Below are positions 31,027 through 39,392 of a stretch of 39,907 nt of DNA, piece by piece. Origin of the DNA: Lysobacteraceae bacterium (lineage in GTDB: Bacteria; Pseudomonadota; Gammaproteobacteria; Xanthomonadales; Xanthomonadaceae); NCBI GenBank assembly GCA_008015095.1, contig SSEV01000239.1:1-39907 (forward strand). Direction: 5' to 3'. The position numbers and the translations under genes are program-made. Below the pieces are notes generated by a model. The model saw only the letters and a list, made by a program, of their open reading frames with translations. It had not been told where the DNA came from and ran no database searches. Numbering within the stretch: position 1 is the first letter of the stretch; every line of letters starts with the position of its first letter.

Positions 31027-31539
31027 GGCCGATTTCGACGGCTCGACCCGCGCGCCGACCTGCCTGGCTTGCGGGATCTCCGCGGTCGCCCACGAAGCGC
31101 AACGGAACACCATCGCCGAGCGGCTATGCACATTGAGTTTGCAGAAGATCTGCTTGAGATAGGTTTTCACCGTGTACTCGCTGATATGCAGCCTGTAGGC
31201 GATCTGTTTGTTGACGCAACCGTGACAGACCAGGCGAATGATCTGCAACTCGCGCGCGGTCAGCGAGGTGAGCGCGATTTCGTCCTGCGTCGTACGGGGT
31301 GCAACGGCATCGGTCCGCGCATAGACCGCATAGTCCTGGCCATCCAGATTCAGGCGGCCCAACAGTTTCACCACGCCGCACGCGTCGGCATCCAGCGCGC
31401 GCCCGAGTTGACCGGACGTCGGAACGACCAGGCAGTGAGTGTCTTCCAGACGAAATTCCGCGAGCACCGCGAGCGTGCTCGGGCTGCGCTCGATCAGTGC
31501 GGGCCGAAGTGGAGCAGTGGAGTCCTTTCGAGTGATCAT
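31021..31539 (-). CDS. LuxR/NarL-type HTH transcriptional regulator (orphan)
   Basis: C-terminal LTARELQIIRLVCHGCVNKQIAYRLHISEYTVKTYLKQIFCKLNVHSR. Start MITRKDSTAPLRP chosen; N-terminal domain not recognised. Confidence 0.85.
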   Translation of the reverse strand: MITRKDSTAPLRPALIERSPSTLAVLAEFRLEDTHCLVVPTSGQLGRALDADACGVVKLLGRLNLDGQDYAVYARTDAVAPRTTQDEIALTSLTARELQIIRLVCHGCVNKQIAYRLHISEYTVKTYLKQIFCKLNVHSRSAMVFRCASWATAEIPQARQVGARVEPSKSAR

Positions 31540-31840
31540 CGTCCCGTGCTCGCGCCCTTGGGTGCCCTCTGGCGGCAGATGCGACGATGCCCGACGGAAT
31601 CCCGGGGCAGGCGATGGCCGCGATGTGCCAAGCACAACATTGCCGCTGGATGCCCGGATCCCGACGCCCGCTCCATGCTGGTCGCCACGTATCCGGGCAA
31701 TCTTGCCAAGCTTCCCCTGTAGTAATACCCCCAACGCGATATCGGGCTGACACCGTCCACATAGCGGCGCGAACAGGGAACGCCCCGGTCGTCAGACGAC
31801 GCAACGGGTTGCATGGCGTCCGCACCTGCAGCGATCAACC

Positions 31841-32911
31841 TCATGCGTCTCCTGGCGTGCCGGTCGCAAAGGCCAGCCGAGGCGGGATTTCGCGCGCGAT
31901 GCAGGCGCGCCTGCGATCGCGCTCGGCGAGCGTTGCGCGGCGACGCGGCGGCGCGGGTTCGCGGACGCCGAGCACTCGGGCGATATTCGCGTTCGCGTCG
32001 CGATAGGGACGCAGCAAGGCCGACGGCCCGGTGATCAGCGGGGTCACGCCGGGGCCGTGACCGCTGACGGTGCTGTCGCCGTGGACGATCACGCCGACAG
32101 TGACGCGCCCCTGATTGACCGAGGGGCCACGTCTCGTATCCGCGTTGACGATCGCGACCAGATCGCCGAAACGCAGACTCCCCAGGCGATAACGCTCACG
32201 CAGGGCCCGATCGGACATCTGGATGTCGTAATCGCCGCGCCAGGCGCTGTTCTTGCCCAGACCAGACCCCATCAGCACCGCCGGTATCCGATGCGTCACC
32301 GGTGCGTGCAGCCCCCCGTCGCGCACATGCAGTCCCCAGCGACGGAGCAGGATGGGGGCCGCGTTCATCACTTCCAGATCCGGAAAATCCGGGAAACGCA
32401 GACCGAGACCGCAACTGCGGATTTGGATGCGATCGCCGATGGTCAGTCCGGCCAGCACCTCGGAGGGAAAATCGACCAGAACATGATTGATGCCGCCATG
32501 CTTGCCGGTGACGACGCCGCGCTGCCCAGCCATGCGCCCGTTGATCACTTCGGCGGGATTGCCCACACAGGCGTAGGTCATCAGTGCGTTGTTGGGGCCG
32601 TCACGCGGGCCGACCACCTCGCGTTGATTATTATGCAGCGCGACGCCTGGCTCGATGTGATCACCGGCCAGGCCGATGCACAGGTCGCCGATCCGGTGGT
32701 TCAGCACGATCCCTCCGGTGCCGGGCAGCACGCGTGGCACGCCGTCGTAGCCGATGCGATACGGGTTGGCGCGAGCGACAGGATGCGCGATCTGTCCGAG
32801 CACGCTGACCATGACCAATTCGTCGTCATTGATGCGCGGCGTCGCGCGGCCGTGGTTGATCACCGCATTTCTGCGTCTTGGGTTGGTCGTGGCCGGATCG
32901 GATGCGTCCAT
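31841..32911 (-). CDS. DUF4438-like protein
   Basis: INDDELVMVSVLGQIAHPVARANPYRIGYDGVPRVLPGTGGIVLNHRIGDLCIGLAGDHIEPGVALHN resembles DUF4438; start 14 bp after the upstream stop. Confidence 0.7.
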   Translation of the reverse strand: MDASDPATTNPRRRNAVINHGRATPRINDDELVMVSVLGQIAHPVARANPYRIGYDGVPRVLPGTGGIVLNHRIGDLCIGLAGDHIEPGVALHNNQREVVGPRDGPNNALMTYACVGNPAEVINGRMAGQRGVVTGKHGGINHVLVDFPSEVLAGLTIGDRIQIRSCGLGLRFPDFPDLEVMNAAPILLRRWGLHVRDGGLHAPVTHRIPAVLMGSGLGKNSAWRGDYDIQMSDRALRERYRLGSLRFGDLVAIVNADTRRGPSVNQGRVTVGVIVHGDSTVSGHGPGVTPLITGPSALLRPYRDANANIARVLGVREPAPPRRRATLAERDRRRACIAREIPPRLAFATGTPGDA

Positions 32912-32925
32912 GGGATGTTCTCGGG

Positions 32926-33783
32926 TCAGATGGCGTACCAGAAGTGACGCGCCGAACGCCACGGATCGCCGTTCGCCGGTTGCGGCGGAAGGTCGTAACC
33001 GAAGCCGCGATCAAGCGCGAACGATCCGACGGTTTCGAGCTCGGCGCTTTCGACGCGCAGCGCGACATCGCCGCAGAGCAACGGGTGCACCACCGCCAGG
33101 CGCAATCCGCCCCAGAGCAAAGAAGTGCAGCCCGCGCTGACGATCAGCTCGCGCAGACGGCGCTGTTCCAGATGGGTCAGCGCATCGTCGTCGCCCGGAG
33201 GTTGCTCCAGGTTCAGTCCGACCTGTTCGCAGGCCAGGCCGATGCAGGCTTGGGGCGCATCGGGCGCGATCGTCAGCACGCAGGCGTTGCCCAGCGCCGC
33301 GGCCAGCGACAGGCTGTCGATCGTGCCGTAGAACGCTGCGCTTTCGGTGGCGTCGTCGTTCAGATTCGAACGCGCGGTCAGACTCTGGTGAAAAGCCTCG
33401 TAGCGTTCGATCAGATCCGGCGGAATACCGTCCGGGAATGAGGATTCGCTCAGGTTGTCGCTGACCCAGTGCAGACGGCAATGACTGAGATCGGTGCGCA
33501 GCCGCGCGTCCTCCCACAGACGCAGAGCCTGGCCGAGTTCGATCGCGCTGTCGGACGGTAAGCGCTCGCGCAGCGCGTTCGGCCATAACACCAGGGGGTC
33601 GCTTCGATAGTAGTCGCTGGCGTCGATGACCTGCCAGAACGTGCGCGTCACCCACAGATCGGCGTGCGCAGACAGTCGGCTGACCAGATGTGCGCCGTAG
33701 GGCGAACCTAACGCAAGCAATGGGTCGACGACATAGGCGTTGCGCTTGGCGCGGAAACTGACTTCGAGTTCCTGATCGAGCAT
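32926..33783 (-). CDS. Hypothetical protein, 285 aa
   Basis: Uninterrupted ORF, balanced composition, tightly spaced with the downstream DUF4438-like gene. Confidence 0.78.
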   Translation of the reverse strand: MLDQELEVSFRAKRNAYVVDPLLALGSPYGAHLVSRLSAHADLWVTRTFWQVIDASDYYRSDPLVLWPNALRERLPSDSAIELGQALRLWEDARLRTDLSHCRLHWVSDNLSESSFPDGIPPDLIERYEAFHQSLTARSNLNDDATESAAFYGTIDSLSLAAALGNACVLTIAPDAPQACIGLACEQVGLNLEQPPGDDDALTHLEQRRLRELIVSAGCTSLLWGGLRLAVVHPLLCGDVALRVESAELETVGSFALDRGFGYDLPPQPANGDPWRSARHFWYAI

Positions 33784-33865
33784 GGCTCATGCCTGTTCAA
33801 AAGAGACCGCAGCGGCCGTGTCGCCGCCAGACCCGGCCGCGGATGCGGCAGGACTGAAATGCGCA

Positions 33866-34033
33866 GGACTTAAGGCAACACTGAACAAGTCCCTCCTGGA
33901 CTTGCTCAGTGGTCGCAAGTCCGACATGAATTCGGACTTGCTCTCGCCGAATCAATCACTTGCGTGATTGATTCGCAGGCGGCGCATCCCTGTGCCGCGG
34001 CAACGCTGACTTTTGCAGTGTTGCCTTAAGTTC
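33866..34033. repeat. MITE-like palindromic element with terminal inverted repeats
   Basis: 18-bp TIRs with one mismatch (GGACTTAAGGCAACACTG ... CAGTGTTGCCTTAAGTTC); internal hairpins at 33886-33904, 33915-33941 (10 bp) and 33948-33975 (12 bp). Confidence 0.85.
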
Positions 34034-34086
34034 GCAGAACCGAAGCTCGCAACGGAGGCGAGCGCCCCCGTTGCGCTCTGGCCTCA

Positions 34087-35178
34087 TCAGGCCGGGGTCG
34101 TCGCGGTGCCGAGTACGCTGCGCAAGGCCGGAGTGATGCCCGGGAAGCCGCGGCCTTCCGGCGTCATCCGATAGGCGGCGACCCATGAATCGGCGTGCGA
34201 ACCCAACGGCCGGATCGTCGACTGGAACAGAACCGGATCGGTCACCGTCTTGAAATCGTTGTCGGCCGCGAATTTCAGGATGCGCCTGCCGCTTTCGGCC
34301 ATCTTGGCGCGTTGCGAGGGCTCGGCTGTGCCGCCGAGATGACGGTTGGAGACGATTTCGATGACATCCCACTTGGTGTTGGCGTCGAACGCTTTCTTGA
34401 TGTCGGGCGTATCGAGGATCTCCAACACCTGCACCAGATAGTGTCCGACTTCCATCGCCAGCGAGAAGATGTTGCCGTAGGTGCTGCGGTCCAGGGCGTA
34501 ACGCATATCCAGTCCGATGCGCTGGATCGTGGCGATGCTGCCGAACGGGCGTTGGTCGATCAACTGGCCACCGCGGATCACTTCGCCGATCAGCATGTCG
34601 CGGAAATACTGGCTGATCGAGACCATGAAGCCGACCAGCTGGCGATGGAAATTGCGATTGACCACCGCGCCGGCCGGTACCTGGGCGTTGCCGTAGTTGA
34701 ACGCGCGACGGTACGCGATCATCCGATCCTGCTTGGTGTAACGCAGCGGACGCAGCTTGTCGAGGCGATAAAGGCCTTGCGCGCCGGGGCCGCGTTGCAC
34801 GCGCATTTTGCCCAGGCGGAACAGCCGTTGCAGCACTTCCACCACCTCGAACACTTTCATGCGCTCGTGCTGCCAGCTGTAGTACAGCTCGGCGGCGGCG
34901 TGCAATTGGCTCGGGATGACCGCATCGTCGAAGTCCGGTTCGATGTAGGGATAGCTGATGTCGGCGAAATCGACCGGTCCCTTCGTGCCCAGGCCGACCA
35001 GATCGAGGATGCCCTGCTCGCCGCGCGCGCCCGGATTGGACGAGCGCAGCAGGTCGCCGAGACGCTGTTCGAACTCGACTTCATACGCTTGGCGTTCGCC
35101 GGGCGGCAACCTGTCCAACTGCTCGCGCAGGAACGTTTCCCACAGCCGTTGAATGGTTTCGTGTGTCTGGAAACTCAT
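34087..35178 (-). CDS. Hypothetical protein, 363 aa, predicted mostly helical
   Basis: Uninterrupted ORF with natural composition (MSFQTHETIQRLWETFLREQLDRLPPGERQAYEVEFEQRLGDLL...), close spacing to the upstream gene. Confidence 0.82.
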   Translation of the reverse strand: MSFQTHETIQRLWETFLREQLDRLPPGERQAYEVEFEQRLGDLLRSSNPGARGEQGILDLVGLGTKGPVDFADISYPYIEPDFDDAVIPSQLHAAAELYYSWQHERMKVFEVVEVLQRLFRLGKMRVQRGPGAQGLYRLDKLRPLRYTKQDRMIAYRRAFNYGNAQVPAGAVVNRNFHRQLVGFMVSISQYFRDMLIGEVIRGGQLIDQRPFGSIATIQRIGLDMRYALDRSTYGNIFSLAMEVGHYLVQVLEILDTPDIKKAFDANTKWDVIEIVSNRHLGGTAEPSQRAKMAESGRRILKFAADNDFKTVTDPVLFQSTIRPLGSHADSWVAAYRMTPEGRGFPGITPALRSVLGTATTPA

Positions 35179-35193
35179 GATGATTCTCCTCGA

Positions 35194-36105
35194 TCAACGC
35201 TTGCTGCGAGGTTGATTTTTCTTGACTGCTCGCCTGGCGGCCTTCGGCGTGGCGGTCGCGGCGGACGGAGGCTGCGCGGGCATGTCGCCGGGAGCGGGGG
35301 TCGTCTGAATCCCGCCATCCTCATCGTAGGACGCAGCCGGCCAGTCGCCAGGATCGATCCCGTCGCCGAAATCCTCGGCGGCGACCAACAGCATCGTGGC
35401 GAGCAGCAGCCCCGCGCGCCGGTTGATTTCGTCGTAAACCGCGCGCGATGTCAGTTCGCCGTTTCCGACGAATTTCTCGAACACGGCCGTATCGACCGCG
35501 CTGTCGAAGGTCCGCAACGCTGCTTCCAGCTTGTATTCCGCCAGCAATCCGCGGACTTCGCCGATCAGCGGCAGCGTGTTGTGCATGAGCTTGTCGTGGA
35601 GATAGCTGTCGGCGTCGACATCGTGTTTGTCGACTAGGTGCGCGGTCGCCGCGATGATTTCCGCGATGATCGAGTACTTGAGATCGTTGAGTTCGGGTTC
35701 GAACTTGCCCGGATCCGGACGGTTCGAACCGTGTTTCGCGATGACCTCGGTCGCCAACGCGATCTTCAATTGCGCATCGGTCTGTTGGCGCAGGATCAGC
35801 GTCTGTTGGGTTTGCTCGATCGCCTGCTGTTGCAGGGCGAGCATCTTGCCGATGGCGGCGACGTTGCCGGCGTGGATGCGTTGATGCAGGACGCTATGGC
35901 CCGGTTGGGGCACGTGAGCGGATATCGCGATGGGCGCGACCGCCGCCGGTGTTTTTGGCGGCGGCGCGCAGGCGTGGATCCGCATGGCGCGACGCGGCGT
36001 TCTGGCGCTGCGCCCGATCCGATGCAGTCCGCAGGTGGCCGGTGCGCCGACGTCCGTCGTCGCGACCGCCGGTTGCTGCTGTAGGAACTGGACCGTGAAT
36101 GACAT
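35194..36105 (-). CDS. Hypothetical protein, 303 aa, Gln-rich centre and basic tail
   Basis: ORF with MLALQQQAIEQTQQTLILRQQTDAQLKIALATEV helical centre and PKAARRAVKKNQPRSKR C-terminus. Confidence 0.78.
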   Translation of the reverse strand: MSFTVQFLQQQPAVATTDVGAPATCGLHRIGRSARTPRRAMRIHACAPPPKTPAAVAPIAISAHVPQPGHSVLHQRIHAGNVAAIGKMLALQQQAIEQTQQTLILRQQTDAQLKIALATEVIAKHGSNRPDPGKFEPELNDLKYSIIAEIIAATAHLVDKHDVDADSYLHDKLMHNTLPLIGEVRGLLAEYKLEAALRTFDSAVDTAVFEKFVGNGELTSRAVYDEINRRAGLLLATMLLVAAEDFGDGIDPGDWPAASYDEDGGIQTTPAPGDMPAQPPSAATATPKAARRAVKKNQPRSKR

Positions 36106-36147
36106 GGTGTTCTCCTGTGGGATGCGTGGACGCGATCACGGACCGGT

Positions 36148-37998
36148 CTAGGGTTGCGACGCGGGGCTACCGCCGAACCGCAGACGATCCTGGGCGATGG
36201 TGTCGAGCGAGGTCTCGAAGTGCGCCGGAATATCCGGACCGTCCAGCCCGCAGTCGGTATTGACGACATTGGCGGCGATCCCGTCGACCACCAGCTGCAT
36301 GGCGTTCTCGAGCATCACGACCAGTGCTCCGTCGTCGCCGAACAGGGTCGACATCGGTATGCAATTGGCGCTCATCTGATCGGCGAGCGCTTCCCAGCGT
36401 CGCTCGGACTGCAGCTGCAGGCACAGTTCCTGATGCAGGATGTCGGTAAAGCGGAAAGTGCTGCCGGCCACGGCCTCATTGGTCGTCCGGCGCTGTTCGA
36501 AGCGGGTCAATGTCGTGTCCCAGTCCGGTTCTGCGTCGCTGTGCGGGCGCAGTTCTTCGGCGATCTCCTCCAGTGTCGTCACCAGGGCTGCGGGGAGATC
36601 CGGACAGAACATGAGGTTCTGACCGGTCTGCGGATCGATTTCATTGCTTTCCAGATGGAGGAACGCATCGATCAGGTAGCTATACGAGGCGGCGCGGATT
36701 TCGGGCAATCCGAGATCATCGCTGCCGACTGCGTACAGATCGATCGTGCGGTCGATGTCGTAGAGGATCTTGTCGAGCATCACCTGACAACTGATGTCGT
36801 CGCAGGCGCAGCGCGCCAGACAATCGACCTGACTGGCCAGGCGGCCGCGAGCGACGGTGAGATTGACGATGCGACGATCGGCGGCGGCTTCCTCTTCGAT
36901 CCCGTACAGGCCATAGAACACGATCGGCGGGCGTGCGACGCGGAGCAGGCGCGAACCGCCGGCTTGGCCGAATCCGTCGGCGAACAGGCGTAGCGCTTCG
37001 AGGAACGAAGTCAGCGGCGGCGACTCCGGATCGACCAGGCGATAGCCGAAGTTGATCAGGCGATAGACGCGATTGAGTTCGATCTGCGCAGTCGAACCGA
37101 GTGCGCGCAGGCCTTCGGCGCTGCCGTGAGCGGCGCGGCGGACGAGATCGTCGAGCACGCGCATCAGTTCGGGCTCGGTCATCAGCGCGCGCAGATCGCC
37201 TTGACCTTGCGCCTCCAGCGCATCGAACAAACGACGATAGGCGTCGATGCCGCGCGGCCATTCGTTCGGCGCGTTCTGGTACGACAGGCTGCCGAGCAGG
37301 TTCTGCAGCGAATGGATGCAGGCATCGCGGCGGGTCTGCATTTCGGTGAACGGCGCCTGCAGCAGGAAACGCCCGCCGGCGAAACCGTTGTTGGCCATGC
37401 TCTCGCCGAGCATCACCAGGATCACCGCACAAACTTCGTCGATGCTCTGCGCCAGGCTGCGGAATTCGTAGGTGGCCGATGGATTGAGCGCGCCGACCAG
37501 GCGCGAGAGGCGGGCGTAATCGCCAAGCGTGCGGCGCATGCCGATGGCGCGGTCGCGGTTGCGCGGATCGAGGCCGAAACGCGCCGCGTTCACGCCTTCC
37601 TGGGCGGACGAGCGAATGCCGTCGGACCAGCCGCCGAGTTCCGCATCGATATCCTTGAGCAGATTGTTGCGGTTGAGATTTTCGAGATCCTTCTCGACAT
37701 CGCTCATCGCCTGTTTGAGATCGACGCTGGTCGCGGTGTTGTCAGGCGCGGCCTGGACGAAGCGCGGTGCGCTGCGCAGGAATGGCAGGCCTTCGGCCTC
37801 GCTCTGGATACCGCGCGCGCGCGGCTCGGCCTGGTAGCGATCGAGCAGCGCCTTGGCGATCTGCTGCGGATTACGCGGGTCGCCGACCCGCAATTCCCGG
37901 CGCAGCAGATTATCGAGCGCGAGCTGGGCCTTCGATGGCGGAGTGGAGCGGCCACTATCGGTAGCGCCGGGCTTCGAATCGGATGAGTTGCTGAACAT
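36148..37998 (-). CDS. Hypothetical protein, 616 aa
   Basis: Long ORF with balanced composition, 30 bp from the upstream stop; local Cys cluster DCLARCACDDISC. Confidence 0.82.
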   Translation of the reverse strand: MFSNSSDSKPGATDSGRSTPPSKAQLALDNLLRRELRVGDPRNPQQIAKALLDRYQAEPRARGIQSEAEGLPFLRSAPRFVQAAPDNTATSVDLKQAMSDVEKDLENLNRNNLLKDIDAELGGWSDGIRSSAQEGVNAARFGLDPRNRDRAIGMRRTLGDYARLSRLVGALNPSATYEFRSLAQSIDEVCAVILVMLGESMANNGFAGGRFLLQAPFTEMQTRRDACIHSLQNLLGSLSYQNAPNEWPRGIDAYRRLFDALEAQGQGDLRALMTEPELMRVLDDLVRRAAHGSAEGLRALGSTAQIELNRVYRLINFGYRLVDPESPPLTSFLEALRLFADGFGQAGGSRLLRVARPPIVFYGLYGIEEEAAADRRIVNLTVARGRLASQVDCLARCACDDISCQVMLDKILYDIDRTIDLYAVGSDDLGLPEIRAASYSYLIDAFLHLESNEIDPQTGQNLMFCPDLPAALVTTLEEIAEELRPHSDAEPDWDTTLTRFEQRRTTNEAVAGSTFRFTDILHQELCLQLQSERRWEALADQMSANCIPMSTLFGDDGALVVMLENAMQLVVDGIAANVVNTDCGLDGPDIPAHFETSLDTIAQDRLRFGGSPASQP

Positions 37999-38028
37999 GT
38001 GCGATCTCCTGATGGACTCGGACTCGAT

Positions 38029-39330
38029 CTATGCGGCGACGGTTGCGATCCGCGGCTGCGATTCGCGTCTGCGTTCGGCGCGAACGTCCTCGGACAGGCG
38101 GCCGATGACGTCATCGGCGAGTTGGCGCGGATTGACCCGGGCGTCGGCCAGGGCATAGCTGGCGGCGCTGAGCAGATGCCGCGGCGGCAGCTCGACCCGG
38201 TCGATACGCCGCTGCGCCAGCAGTCGTGCGCCCCGCCGGATCGCGGCCTGGTTCTCGCGCGCGAACGGAATGATGTCGGCGACCGCGCGCTGGGCAAGAT
38301 TGCGGCGGGTCTGGTACATGGTTTCGTCGACCACGTGCGGAATCACATGACGTGCGCTGGACAGCAGCGCGCCGGGCATGCGGTGTCCGCGATCGGGGCG
38401 ATACAGGCTGCCCCAGATCCGTTCCAGGCGCGCGGCGTCCTGCGCGAAATTCATACGCCGCAGCATCTCCGCCAGAATCTGTACGCGCAGGAATGCGGTG
38501 GGATGTGCGCCGCCGGGACGATAGGTCATTGTTCGCGGCGCCGGATGGGCCAGAAATTCGGCCATGCCCCAGGCTGCGGCTGGTCCGCCAAGGCATAACG
38601 CGGCCAGATCCGCCCAGATTTCCTTGTGCCAGCGGCCATAGACGCTGGCCAGGAACGGTTGACGGAGTTGCCCCATGATCCGACGCACGACGGCCTGGCG
38701 ATTCTCTTGCCAGATGCCGAGATCCGCTTGCAGATTGTGCGCGACCTCGTGCAGGAATACCGCTTGCCAGGGATGATCCCGGTCCCAGGGAATTCGGATC
38801 AGCGGGAATGGATTCTGCTCGCCCAGCAAGCGCCCCAACGAAACGCCCCGACGCATCGTCGCCGGCGAGTAGCCGTGCTCCATGTAACACACCGGCTTGA
38901 GCAGCGTGCCGCGGAATACGCGCGGTGCGGCGGCGCGGATCGCCTGATAGCAGTCCTGGGCGATGGCGTCGTGCGCGGAGAGGGTAGGGCCATAGTTGGT
39001 GCCGCGCTGCGCGAAGACCTCGAAAAACATTCCGAACAGACGCCGCGCGCGATCCAGCTCACGCTCGACCAAGGCGATATCGATCAGCACGCGCTGGATC
39101 GGGGCCTGTTCGACCGAAGCCTGCACATCGGCGAAACGTTTGCGGATTTGGGCTTCGACGTTGGCCAGACGTTGATTGGCCGCTTCGAAATGCGCGCGTG
39201 AAGGTGCATGGGGCATGTCCTGCGGACGCAGGCCGACGAATGCATTGTCGACCCTGGCGAGGCGGCGCAGTCGCGCCGCCAGGCCACGGACCTTCAAGCG
39301 CAGGAACTCTCGGGCATTGCGGGCGGGCAT
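38029..39330 (-). CDS. Putative zinc metallopeptidase (HExxH...E), 433 aa
   Basis: VFLHEVAHNLQADLGIWQ (HEVAH codons at 38737-38751) with HKEIWADLAALCLGG about 39 residues later, a gluzincin-like arrangement. Confidence 0.75.
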   Translation of the reverse strand: MPARNAREFLRLKVRGLAARLRRLARVDNAFVGLRPQDMPHAPSRAHFEAANQRLANVEAQIRKRFADVQASVEQAPIQRVLIDIALVERELDRARRLFGMFFEVFAQRGTNYGPTLSAHDAIAQDCYQAIRAAAPRVFRGTLLKPVCYMEHGYSPATMRRGVSLGRLLGEQNPFPLIRIPWDRDHPWQAVFLHEVAHNLQADLGIWQENRQAVVRRIMGQLRQPFLASVYGRWHKEIWADLAALCLGGPAAAWGMAEFLAHPAPRTMTYRPGGAHPTAFLRVQILAEMLRRMNFAQDAARLERIWGSLYRPDRGHRMPGALLSSARHVIPHVVDETMYQTRRNLAQRAVADIIPFARENQAAIRRGARLLAQRRIDRVELPPRHLLSAASYALADARVNPRQLADDVIGRLSEDVRAERRRESQPRIATVAA

Positions 39331-39392
39331 GTCGTCGGGCTCCGTTTCGTCCTTGGGTGTGTCGTAGCGGTTTCGGGCTGTGATCGGTCACG

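Noticed and set aside
34195-35637. 480-aa plus-strand ORF
   Set aside because: Antisense to the 363-aa and 303-aa ORFs; composition is the D/H/R/Q-rich pattern typical of high-GC shadow frames, while the minus-strand products look natural and are tightly packed with neighbours.
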